From NCBI GenBank assembly GCA_050185455.1, contig JBFWZL010000037.1:1-19913 (forward strand): a stretch of DNA of 19,913 bases, given 5' to 3'. The stretch is from SYOC01 sp050185455 (GTDB taxonomy: Bacteria; Desulfobacterota; Binatia; Bin18). The first letter of the stretch is position 1. Every line of letters begins with the position of its first letter. This document shows positions 1-6,954 of this stretch, piece after piece. A program made the position numbers and the translations under genes. The notes under the pieces were generated by a model that worked only from the letters and a program-made list of their open reading frames with translations, was not told the origin of the DNA and searched no databases.

Positions 1-2
1 GC

Positions 3-440
3 GAAGGGAAACTTCCCGACCTTATGAAAGGGAAGAAGTGGGAAGAGTGGGACCTCGCCCGACTCGTCAGAGATGAAAAAGCTCGCGAAGAGATGGATAT
101 ACTGAATGAGACCATTGCTTCATTTTTAGCGACGAAATCGAAGTGGGAAATCTTCGAGCGGGCATTTGATGAAAAGATTTTGGCGGCTCCCGTAAACAAC
201 GTCAAGGATTTGGTCGATCACCCGCAACCGAACGCTCGCGGGTTTTTCCGCAAACTGCCGCATCCGGAGCTGAACGACGAAATTTTGTATCCCGGCCACT
301 GGGCGCTGATGAACAATGCCCAAGCGGGTCCGCGTTTTCGCGCGCCGTTGATCGGAGAACACAACGAAGAGGTGTATTGTCGACGGCTTGGGTATGACAA
401 AGAACGGTTGATGGATTGGCAAAGGAAAGGAATTGTCTGA
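3..440 (+). CDS. Family III (CaiB/BaiF) CoA-transferase, 3' end only
   Basis: The frame is open from the window edge with no stop, so this is the C-terminal ~145 residues of a longer protein (family members are about 400 residues). The ATG at 24 is internal. The seen part matches the C-terminal portion of family III CoA-transferases: an amphipathic segment (WEIFERAFDEKILAAPVNN), then V-x-D-L-V-D-HPQ followed by a G-F-F phrase, and near the end P-L-I-G-E-H-N-E-E-V. The same closing phrase (LLGEHYEEVL) occurs in the next gene. Such enzymes move CoA between carboxylic acids through an aspartyl-CoA thioester; the catalytic Asp lies upstream of the window. The two CoA-transferases differ in sequence, so they could be two subunits or two isoenzymes. 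Family assignment is firm; the substrate is unknown. Confidence 0.9.
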   Translation, partial: EGKLPDLMKGKKWEEWDLARLVRDEKAREEMDILNETIASFLATKSKWEIFERAFDEKILAAPVNNVKDLVDHPQPNARGFFRKLPHPELNDEILYPGHWALMNNAQAGPRFRAPLIGEHNEEVYCRRLGYDKERLMDWQRKGIV

Positions 441-447
441 CCAAGGT

Positions 448-538
448 TATAGGCTTGAGGCTATAGGCTACAGAGAGGGGAGGAAACCCTGAAGCCTTCA
501 GCCTACGGCCTTCCCCTTTCTGATTCCTGACTTCTTGT
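448..538. repeat. Degenerate 7-bp-period array in two inverted halves
   Basis: The gap between the two CoA-transferase genes is built mostly of heptads. The left half (448-475) has four units of type TATAGGC / TTGAGGC. The right half (490-538) has seven units of type TTCAGCC / TACGGCC that drift into TTCTGAT / TCCTGAC. GGC-ending units on the left and GCC-ending units on the right make the halves imperfect reverse complements, so the transcript could fold. The array runs to within a few bases of the G-rich ribosome site of the next gene. No gene is seen here. Confidence 0.7.
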
Positions 539-547
539 GGGGGTATT

Positions 548-1771
548 ATGTCACGCGTCTTTGCAGGATTGAAAGTGCTCGACTTCGGCTGGATCGGCGT
601 CGGCCCGATCACGGCTCGCTACTTCGCCGATCATGGCGCCACAGTCATTCGCATTGAATCGCTTACGCGATTTGACGGTCTCCGCATGGCGCCTCCGTAC
701 AAAGACGCCAAGCCCGGGCTGAACAACAGTCAATTCTTCGCCAATTTCAACGCTAGCAAAAAGAGTCTCGGCCTCAACATGGCGCATCCGGACGCACGCG
801 CGATTGCTAAACGACTCTGCCGCGAGTGGGCGGACGTGATTGTCGAGGGGTTTACCCCAAAGCAGATGCGCGCCTGGGGTCTCCACTACGAAGATCTCTC
901 ACCAACTCGCCCAGACTTAGTGATGGTCTCGACCTGCCAACTTGGGCAAACTGGGCCGTATTCCATGTACGCAGGCTACGGCAACATGGCCGCCTCGCTT
1001 GCAGGCTACTATGAAATCACCGGCTGGCCGGATCGCGGCCCCTGTATGGTCTACGGCGCTTACACGGATATGCTCACCCCGGCGATCGGCGCCGCCTTGA
1101 TCGCCTCCGCTCTCGACTATCGTCGCCGCACTGGTAAAGGACAATGGATCGATCTCTCCCAGTTTGAAACTGGCGTGAATCATCTCCCGGCGACAGTCTT
1201 GGACTATACGGTGAACGGGCGCATCGCGACGCGACGGGGAAATCAAGACGACCGCGCCTGCCCCCACACCGCCTATCGTTGTCAGGGGGACAATCGCTGG
1301 CTCTCGATCGCGGTGTTCACCGACGACGAGTGGCGCGCCTTGGTGCGCGTGATGGGAAATCCAACCTGGGCGCAAGGCGAACGGTTCGCCACACTCACGA
1401 GCCGGAAAGCAAACGAGGAGGAGTTGAACCTCCTCATTACAGCGTGGAGCGAATCGCAAGACGCCCAGAGTATTGAAGAGCAACTCCAACATGCAGGAGT
1501 CCCCGCAGGTCTCGTCGCCAAACAGTCGGATCTCTTCGAAGACCCCCAACTCAAAGACTGGGGATTTTTTGCCTGGTGTGACCACAAAGTGATGGGTCGG
1601 TCGCCATACGACGGGTTAATGTCACATCTCTCTAAGACCCCAGGCCAGGTCTCTCCAGCGCCACTCCTTGGCGAACACTACGAAGAAGTGTTGAAAGATA
1701 TTCTCAAATGCTCTGCCGAAGAGGTTGCCGAGCTGGTTGGACAAGGCGTGGTGGAGATGCATCTTGAGTAA
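548..1771 (+). CDS. Family III (CaiB/BaiF) CoA-transferase
   Basis: A complete 407-residue member of the formyl-CoA transferase / carnitine CoA-transferase family, at normal family length. The N-terminal phrase G-L-K-V-L-D-F-G-W with A-R-Y-F-A-D-H-G-A-T-V-I-R-I-E (residues 7-37) is the family's Rossmann-like start. Asp174, in the phrase A-Y-T-D-M, sits where these enzymes carry the catalytic aspartate that forms the mixed anhydride and CoA thioester. R-R-R-T-G-K-G-Q-W-I-D-L-S-Q-F-E (192-207) is also characteristic. The start at 548 is preceded by a G-run (GTGGGGGT) rather than a classical AGGAGG. It follows another family III gene by 107 bp of repeat DNA, and a crotonase follows 43 bp later, suggesting a CoA-dependent catabolic operon. 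The acid that is activated cannot be read from the sequence. Confidence 0.93.
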   Translation: MSRVFAGLKVLDFGWIGVGPITARYFADHGATVIRIESLTRFDGLRMAPPYKDAKPGLNNSQFFANFNASKKSLGLNMAHPDARAIAKRLCREWADVIVEGFTPKQMRAWGLHYEDLSPTRPDLVMVSTCQLGQTGPYSMYAGYGNMAASLAGYYEITGWPDRGPCMVYGAYTDMLTPAIGAALIASALDYRRRTGKGQWIDLSQFETGVNHLPATVLDYTVNGRIATRRGNQDDRACPHTAYRCQGDNRWLSIAVFTDDEWRALVRVMGNPTWAQGERFATLTSRKANEEELNLLITAWSESQDAQSIEEQLQHAGVPAGLVAKQSDLFEDPQLKDWGFFAWCDHKVMGRSPYDGLMSHLSKTPGQVSPAPLLGEHYEEVLKDILKCSAEEVAELVGQGVVEMHLE

Positions 1772-1772
1772 A

Positions 1773-1807
1773 CAAGTTCAAAGTTCCAAGTTTAAGGTCC
1801 CAAGCGG
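1773..1807. repeat. Short 7-bp-period array abutting the crotonase ribosome site
   Basis: Five heptads start 2 bp after the stop codon of the CoA-transferase. The units are variants of CAAGTTC (1773-1779), with AAAGTTC next and later AAGGTCC. The last unit (CAAGCGG) merges into the GGAGGA ribosome site of the next gene. The whole spacer between the two genes is therefore repeat plus ribosome site. Confidence 0.65.
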
Positions 1808-1814
1808 AGGAAGA

Positions 1815-2603
1815 ATGCAATTCCAAGACATCATCTACGAAAAATCGGAAGGGATCGCCACGATCACTATCAATCGCCCCGAAGTACGCAACGCCTTTCG
1901 TACGTTGACAGTCGATGAGCTCATCGCGGCATTTCAGGACGCCTGGTGGGATCATGCGATTGGCGTCGTGATTTTCACCGGCGCGGGCGACAAGGCGTTC
2001 TGCGCCGGCGGCGACCAAAGCGAACGTGGCGCGGGTGGTTACGACACGGGGTCAGCCGGTCACGAAATGAACGTCGAAGCGTTGCACGCGATTATCCGTA
2101 ATATCCCCAAACCCATCATTGCCGCAGTCAATGGTTTCGCTATCGGCGGCGGTCACGTCTTGCACGTGATTTGTGACATTAGCATCGCAGCGGACACCGC
2201 GCGCTTTGGACAGACCGGCCCACGCGTGGGCAGTTTCGACGCCGGGTACGGCAGTGCGTTTCTTGCTCGTGTCGTCGGCGAGAAAAAAGCCCGTGAGATT
2301 TGGTATTTCTGTCGACAGTACACGGCGCAGGAAGCGCTGCAGATGGGGCTTGTGAATACAGTCGTTCCAGCAGATAAGCTCATGGAAGAAGCCCAATCCT
2401 GGGCGAAAGAGCTGTTGCAGAAAAGTCCAACCGCCCTCAAGTTTCTCAAATATTCCTTTAATGCCGATACCGCGCACATTGCCGGCATCTCCAACATGGC
2501 CATGAGCGCGCTCGAACTCTATTACCAAACCGATGAGGCCCTCGAAGGCGTGAATGCGTTTAATGAACGACGACCGGTGGATTTCTCGAAGTTTAGGAAA
2601 TAG
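1815..2603 (+). CDS. MenB/BadI-type enoyl-CoA hydratase/hydrolase
   Basis: A 262-residue crotonase-fold enzyme. I chose the ATG at 1815 because GGAGGA lies just upstream and the protein then begins M-Q-F-Q-D-I-I-Y-E, as in BadI; the longer frame from 1725 would only translate the repeat spacer. Motifs are A-F-C-A-G-G-D-Q-S (62-69), A-I-G-G-G-H-V-L (109-116, oxyanion region), F-G-Q-T-G-P-R-V-G-S-F-D-A-G-Y-G (131-146, with Asp142) and Y-Y-Q-T-D-E (236-241). The family includes 1,4-dihydroxy-2-naphthoyl-CoA synthase (MenB) and 2-ketocyclohexanecarboxyl-CoA hydrolase (BadI). GGDQS favours BadI, while GGGHVLH and the ending D-F-S-K-F resemble MenB. No menaquinone genes are beside it, and CoA-transferases are, so a ring-cleaving catabolic role is the better guess. 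Confidence 0.9.
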   Translation: MQFQDIIYEKSEGIATITINRPEVRNAFRTLTVDELIAAFQDAWWDHAIGVVIFTGAGDKAFCAGGDQSERGAGGYDTGSAGHEMNVEALHAIIRNIPKPIIAAVNGFAIGGGHVLHVICDISIAADTARFGQTGPRVGSFDAGYGSAFLARVVGEKKAREIWYFCRQYTAQEALQMGLVNTVVPADKLMEEAQSWAKELLQKSPTALKFLKYSFNADTAHIAGISNMAMSALELYYQTDEALEGVNAFNERRPVDFSKFRK

Positions 2604-2640
2604 CAAACAGCCTGCTCCCTACGGTCGCGCTCAGGCTAAT

Positions 2641-2705
2641 GGCTCGTTCGCTCACTCTCTAGCAGTCTATGCTTCTGTCACCATATGCTATAGAGCGCGC
2701 AAGCC
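2641..2705. repeat. Palindromic repeat, copy A
   Basis: An imperfect inverted repeat between the crotonase and the serine hydrolase. The left arm (2641-2664) reads GGCTCGTTCGCTCAC and ends CTAGCA. The right arm (2686-2705) starts TGCTATAGAGCGCG. The reverse complement of the right arm aligns with the left arm apart from a short gap. The same arm motif recurs at 6778-6853, so this is a dispersed element and not a chance hairpin. There is no T-run after it. Confidence 0.6.
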
Positions 2706-2749
2706 GTAACACGAAGCGAAAATAGGCTGAACATTTTAAGGAGGATCTC

Positions 2750-3913
2750 ATGAACACAGTGAATTCTGCGGACCTTGGTTTCAATCCCAAAGCGCTTGAT
2801 CGGCTGATCACAACCATTGTCAAAGACGTCGCTCAGCAACAGTACGACGGTGCGGTGATCATCGTTGCTCGTAGCGGCGCTGTCGCTCTCCACGAAGCGA
2901 TTGGGTTCGCGGACCGAGACAACAACCGCCTGACCCATCCCGATGATGTATTTTGTTTGTTTTCCATCACCAAGACGCTTACTGCGGCGGCTGTGCTACA
3001 ACTCATCGATCACGGTCAACTTGCCTTGACAACAAAAATAGCTGAGATCATTCCCGAGTTCGGGTGTAAGGGAAAACATCGAGTCACGGTGGCGCAACTG
3101 TTAAATCATACCGGCGGCATGTCGGCGGGGTTTCCTCCGGTTCCGCCAGAACAGACCGGCAACTTGGAAGCGGTTGTCGAGATCGTTTGCCAACAGGGAC
3201 TCGAATCAATTCCAGGGCAAGAAGTCAGCTACAGTCCCATCACCGCCCATGCCATTCTTGGCGAGATGGTGCGACGACTCGATGGCGGCGCCCGGCCTTT
3301 ACGAGAAATCATGGCAGCGGAAATCTTCCGCCCGCTGGAGATGAAGGATACAGCTCTGGGACTCCATAAAGATCTTGTGGCGCGCCGCGCCCCCGTGGTC
3401 GTGCGTGACCGTAGCGAAGGCATGTTCCCTCCTCAAGCCCTCGAATCCTTTAATGTTATCCTCAAAGAAGATACAGAAATTCCCGCCGGTGGCGCAGTCT
3501 CAACCGCCGCAGATATTTTTCGCTTTGCGGAAATGTTGCGACTGGGCGGCGAGCTTGACGGTGTGCGTATCCTCTCGCCAGCAATTATCGAGTTAGCGAC
3601 CACCAATCACACTGGATTAAAGCCGAACAGCTTATGGAATTACGCGCGCGAGCTGCGCGGCTGGGACGAGTTTCCCGCATACCTTGGTCTGAGTTTCTTT
3701 TTGCGCGGTGAAGGAATATTTCCTACATACTTCTGGACAATGGCGTCACCAGGAACGTTCGGCGGCATCGGCGCCGGATCAACTTTATTTTGGGTTGACC
3801 CGGAGCGTGATCTGACGTTTGTTTGCTTGACGACCGGGTTACTGGAAGAATCCCACAGCGTTGATCGCTTTCAACGGTTGTCGGATCTTGTCCACGCGGC
3901 AGTGATTGATTGA
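2750..3913 (+). CDS. Beta-lactamase-fold serine hydrolase (class C / esterase EstB type)
   Basis: A 387-residue protein of the serine beta-lactamase-like family, probably an esterase, amidase or peptidase rather than a true lactamase. AAGGAGG at 2738-2744 sets the ATG at 2750. Ser72-x-x-Lys75 (F-S-I-T-K-T) is the nucleophile motif, L-L-N-H-T-G-G (117-123) is the usual conserved segment after it, and Tyr161 in V-S-Y-S-P is the second catalytic position. The third motif, usually H-G-G or K-T-G before a W-x-D-P-E phrase, here reads T-F-G-G-I-G-A-G-S followed by F-W-V-D-P-E (336-352), so the usual His/Lys is Gly. No signal peptide is evident, so it is probably cytoplasmic. It follows the CoA block after a palindromic repeat and may be a separate transcription unit. 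Confidence 0.88.
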   Translation: MNTVNSADLGFNPKALDRLITTIVKDVAQQQYDGAVIIVARSGAVALHEAIGFADRDNNRLTHPDDVFCLFSITKTLTAAAVLQLIDHGQLALTTKIAEIIPEFGCKGKHRVTVAQLLNHTGGMSAGFPPVPPEQTGNLEAVVEIVCQQGLESIPGQEVSYSPITAHAILGEMVRRLDGGARPLREIMAAEIFRPLEMKDTALGLHKDLVARRAPVVVRDRSEGMFPPQALESFNVILKEDTEIPAGGAVSTAADIFRFAEMLRLGGELDGVRILSPAIIELATTNHTGLKPNSLWNYARELRGWDEFPAYLGLSFFLRGEGIFPTYFWTMASPGTFGGIGAGSTLFWVDPERDLTFVCLTTGLLEESHSVDRFQRLSDLVHAAVID

Positions 3914-3954
3914 AGCGACTCGCAAGAGTGGGCAAGAGCACTACACGGCCAGCC

Positions 3955-6375
3955 TCAGTCTTTTAGGCTTGATGCAACTGGCGATCCATGCTCGATCGCC
4001 AGCGGCAGCCATACACGGAAGATCGACCCCTTTCCCACTTCGCTTTCGACCGTCACTCGCCCCCGCAACAATTCCAGGAGACGCTTGACGATATAGAGAC
4101 CCAAACCGACGCCGCCACGGAGTCGTGACGAAGAACCGGTCGCCTGTCGGAACATTTCAAAGATCTCTGACAGCGATTCTCGCGGAATACCAACGCCAGT
4201 ATCAGCAACGCAGATTTCAACTCCACCCTCATGGCAAGAGGCATGAATGGTCACTGTACCGGTATCAGTAAACTTGGCGGCGTTGCCAAGCAAATTCTTG
4301 AGCACCACCTTGAGTTTCAATGGATCTGTGCGCAGTACAGGCAGGTCCGCCGCCATCCGCCATTCCCAACGAACATTCGGCTTCCTTTGTAGCTCTCGGG
4401 TCTCCGTGCGAATTTCCTCGAACAACTCGGATAGCAGTAACTCCTTTACCTCTACCGCCATCCGTTCCGCTTCTAAGCGGCTCACATCAAGAGTGGCGGT
4501 AATCAGTTCGAACAGCTCTTGAGCGCTTTTGCTCACGCGACGCAGGAGATCTGCTTGTTCGGCCGAAAAGCTCGGACTCGGCTCGTCCAAAAGGATAGTC
4601 GTATATCCAAGAATGACGTTTAACGGGGTACGCAGTTCGTGAGACATCGTCGCCAGAAATTCAGATTTGAGGCTGTTCGCCTTCTCTGCCTCTTCGAGTA
4701 AACGCGCGTTTTCCAAAGCCAGGGAGGCCAGCTGCGCGATTCCGCGCGCTATACGTTCGTGCTGAGGGGTAAAAGGTTCATGCTGACGACGATACCCGGC
4801 AGTCTGCACCCCCAAAATCTCTTCTCCTCGCCGTAACGCCATAATCAACAAGCTGGTGACACCGTAGCGCTTCGCGATCCGAGCAATCCATCGCTCCTCC
4901 TCCTCTGCTGGAGTAATCTGTATCACGTCTTCCTGCTTGAGACGGTCCAACCCCTCTGCCACTACCGCAGCAGGAATGAGAAACACTTTCAGTGATTCCC
5001 ACTGCTCGGGTGTGTTGCCGTACCCAGCCACCGAACAAAAGACTTCGCGCTCAGGTTGCCACAAAAACGTCTGACTGGCGTCGCACCCAAGCACTTCAGC
5101 GGTGAGTTGACAGAGACGGTTGAGAATCGTCGGCACATCGAGAGAGGCGATGAGCTCTCTCCCCACCCGCGCCAGCGCAGTAGACACTTGCCCTTCGTCA
5201 CGCAACAATTGTTCGGTTCGCTTGCGTTCAGTAATGTCCTGCACGATGCCAATCATTCGCACTGGATCGCCGTGCTGGTCTCGCAACACGGCGGCGCGTT
5301 CATGCACCCAGCGCATGCTGCCGTCCGGACGTATAATGCGGTGATCAATGCTATAAGGTTCCCCTGTAGACATCGCCGAAGCGCTGGCCTGTCTCACCGC
5401 CTCTCGATCTTCAGGGTGCACCATCGCGAAAAACGTCTCTGTTTTCCCGTCGAACTGTCGCTCTGGCAGTCCGAAAATTTCGTGCGTACTTGAGGACCAA
5501 ACAAGAGCGCCAGTTTGCTCAGGCTCGGAAATCCAACTGCCAAGATGCGCAACTTCTTGCGCTTTTTCCAAAAGCGTCAGACTTTCTTGCAAGGCGTCTT
5601 CTACACGTTTCCGTTCGGTAATATCCCGCGAGACTACGACACCACGAAATTCCCCTTTTGCCGTAAAATGCGTCTTCCCCGTGCTTTCTAGCCAACGCCA
5701 GCTATTGTCCTTGTGGCGAAAGCGGTAGGCGACTTCACCAACGCCCGTGGCGAACGCCGCCAGTACAATTGGCAGATCATCAGGATGAATGAGTTCGAAG
5801 ACACTGCGCCCGAGCAGTTCGTCGAGTTCGTAGCCCAACACCTCGTAGTGATTCGGACTCAGATATAAAGCACGTCCTTCCTTATCAAGTTCGCAGAGCA
5901 AGTCGTGCACACTCTCAATCATTGAGCGATGACGTTCTTCACTCGCTCGTAGCGCATCTTCGGCTTGTCGCTGCTCCGCACGTCGCTTTTGCGCCTGCAG
6001 CGCTCGCGTCACCGCCGGTCCAAGCCGCGACAAATCATGTTTAGGAAGATAGTCCGCCGCGCCTCGCGTCATCCACTCCACCGCCGCTTCGACACTAGCA
6101 GCCTCAGCAAGCACCAGGTAAGGAAGGTCAAGGCCGCGTGTCTGCAACAACGGCAAGGCTTGCGTCGCATCAAATTGCGCAAGGTTATCGTTGGCAATCA
6201 GAAGATCAAAACCTTCAGACACATGAGCCAGATAATCTACTCTAGTCGCTACGCACCGCCATTCTGGGAGGAACCCAGCTTGACGCAATACCTCATCAAT
6301 CCGCTCGGCATCTTCTTGTTGATCTACGAGCATCAGAACACGTAGAGGGGTGGACATGTCGCCATCTTTGGACAT
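3955..6375 (-). CDS. Soluble hybrid histidine kinase REC-PAS-PAS-GAF-HisKA-HATPase
   Basis: An 806-residue cytoplasmic kinase with no membrane segment. Order: receiver-like domain (11-128), PAS (145-255, ending D-I-T-E-R-K), PAS (270-386, again ending D-I-T-E-R-K), GAF (about 395-560), dimerisation/phosphoacceptor domain with His579 in M-S-H-E-L-R-T-P, and an ATPase domain with N-box around Asn694/Asn698, D-T-G-V-G-I (725-730), F-E-M-F-R-Q (739-744) and G-V-G-L-G-L (755-760). The receiver keeps Asp63 and Lys112, but the acidic pair is Asp18-Gln19 and the usual Ser/Thr position is Ala90, so phosphorylation may be weak. The start at 6375 follows GAAGG; a second ATG six codons in has no comparable site. 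It converges on the serine hydrolase with a 41 bp gap and no obvious terminator. The signal is unknown. Confidence 0.93.
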   Translation of the reverse strand: MSKDGDMSTPLRVLMLVDQQEDAERIDEVLRQAGFLPEWRCVATRVDYLAHVSEGFDLLIANDNLAQFDATQALPLLQTRGLDLPYLVLAEAASVEAAVEWMTRGAADYLPKHDLSRLGPAVTRALQAQKRRAEQRQAEDALRASEERHRSMIESVHDLLCELDKEGRALYLSPNHYEVLGYELDELLGRSVFELIHPDDLPIVLAAFATGVGEVAYRFRHKDNSWRWLESTGKTHFTAKGEFRGVVVSRDITERKRVEDALQESLTLLEKAQEVAHLGSWISEPEQTGALVWSSSTHEIFGLPERQFDGKTETFFAMVHPEDREAVRQASASAMSTGEPYSIDHRIIRPDGSMRWVHERAAVLRDQHGDPVRMIGIVQDITERKRTEQLLRDEGQVSTALARVGRELIASLDVPTILNRLCQLTAEVLGCDASQTFLWQPEREVFCSVAGYGNTPEQWESLKVFLIPAAVVAEGLDRLKQEDVIQITPAEEEERWIARIAKRYGVTSLLIMALRRGEEILGVQTAGYRRQHEPFTPQHERIARGIAQLASLALENARLLEEAEKANSLKSEFLATMSHELRTPLNVILGYTTILLDEPSPSFSAEQADLLRRVSKSAQELFELITATLDVSRLEAERMAVEVKELLLSELFEEIRTETRELQRKPNVRWEWRMAADLPVLRTDPLKLKVVLKNLLGNAAKFTDTGTVTIHASCHEGGVEICVADTGVGIPRESLSEIFEMFRQATGSSSRLRGGVGLGLYIVKRLLELLRGRVTVESEVGKGSIFRVWLPLAIEHGSPVASSLKD

Positions 6376-6441
6376 CCTGAACCTTCGTTTCAGACTTTAT
6401 TCTGATGTTTGCATACATCTTTTGCCATAAGCTGTCTCCAT

Positions 6442-6669
6442 TCAGTCGCTCTCTCGCGCCAGTCGAAGCATCGCCGTATCTGCCGGGAAATAATCTTTCA
6501 GGGTAATCGACGAAGCAAAGTAGGGATATCGTCGATAGGATGTCAGCATTGTGAGAATATTCCCTCCAACGTCAGCCGCCCACACTGATCCAGCACCGGC
6601 ATCCTCTGCTTATCGAACAAGTCGCACGGTATCACGCGCGGATAGAGCACCAATACCCCAGCGTTGCAT
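6442..6669 (-). pseudogene. Relic of an LLM-class oxidoreductase N-terminus
   Basis: Read on the minus strand from an ATG at 6669, the frame gives M-Q-R-W-G-I-G-A-L-S-A-R-D-T-V-R-L-V-R, then an in-frame TAA, then A-E-D-A-G-A-G-S-V-W-A-A-D-V, and continues to T-M-L-T. Flavin/F420 luciferase-like oxidoreductases start this way (short beta strand, helix ending in A-E-x-x-G-x-x-S-V-W, then a V/D). After about 43 codons the resemblance ends, though the frame stays open to a TGA at 6442. The result is a decayed 5' end fused to unrelated sequence. It lies 66 bp upstream of the kinase. I am fairly sure of the pattern, less sure that it was ever a full gene here. Confidence 0.45.
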
Positions 6670-6681
6670 GAACCCCTTTTG

Positions 6682-6723
6682 GCTTGCAGCCTTCAGCTCT
6701 CAGCTTTCAACCTATAGCTCGCA
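6682..6723. repeat. 7-bp-period array, six units of GCYTTCA type
   Basis: Six consecutive heptads occupy 6682-6723 with no slippage. They are variants of GCTTTCA (exact at 6703-6709), such as GCCTTCA at 6689 and GCTCGCA at 6717. The array lies just beyond the start of the LLM relic, in the 579 bp between the kinase start and the MBL gene. The remainder of that gap holds the relic, a palindromic repeat and a candidate promoter. Confidence 0.7.
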
Positions 6724-6777
6724 CACTACGTTTTCTCTATGAGAGATAGCTTGCGCGTTTTGCGCGTTCTCCCGTCC

Positions 6778-6853
6778 ACTCGTTGCACTCGCTTTATAGC
6801 AGATGGCGGATGTCAAAGCATGCCTTGCTATAGAGTGAGTGGAGCGAACGAGT
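6778..6853. repeat. Palindromic repeat, copy B
   Basis: The left arm (6778-6801) reads ACTCGTTGCACTCGC and ends TATAGCA. The right arm (6826-6853) begins TGCTATAGAGTGAGT and ends GAACGAGT. The right arm's reverse complement equals the left arm apart from a 4-bp gap and a few changes. All four arms of copies A and B share a CTCGTTCGCTC...CTATAGCA core. The loop is 24 bp. This is a dispersed, REP-like element with no coding content. Confidence 0.6.
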
Positions 6854-6895
6854 CCTATGCCAGAAAGCGAAGCAGGCGATATGCCAACAAGCGCC

Positions 6896-6922
6896 TTGAC
6901 AGCCCTCCCCGCCCGGTATAGC
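6896..6922 (+). promoter_or_regulatory. Candidate sigma70-type promoter for the MBL operon
   Basis: A consensus TTGACA (6896-6901) is followed after 15 bp by TATAGC (6917-6922). The spacer is shorter than the usual 17 bp and is very C/G rich, so the match is only suggestive. It sits 32 bp upstream of the ATG at 6955 and just after the palindromic repeat, which is the expected position for the promoter of the two-gene MBL/AllA-like unit. Confidence 0.35.
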
Positions 6923-6954
6923 CGGAGGTGACCAGACTCGAAAAAGGAGTCGTT

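Noticed and set aside
917..1585. 222-codon open frame on the minus strand
   Set aside because: It lies wholly inside the well-supported CoA-transferase gene on the other strand and shows no family motif.
3914..3954. Terminator between the convergent serine hydrolase and kinase genes
   Set aside because: No stem followed by a T-run could be found in the 41 bp.
6551..6742. Small plus-strand frame in the gap before the MBL gene
   Set aside because: It covers the LLM relic and a heptad array in antisense and has no ribosome site.
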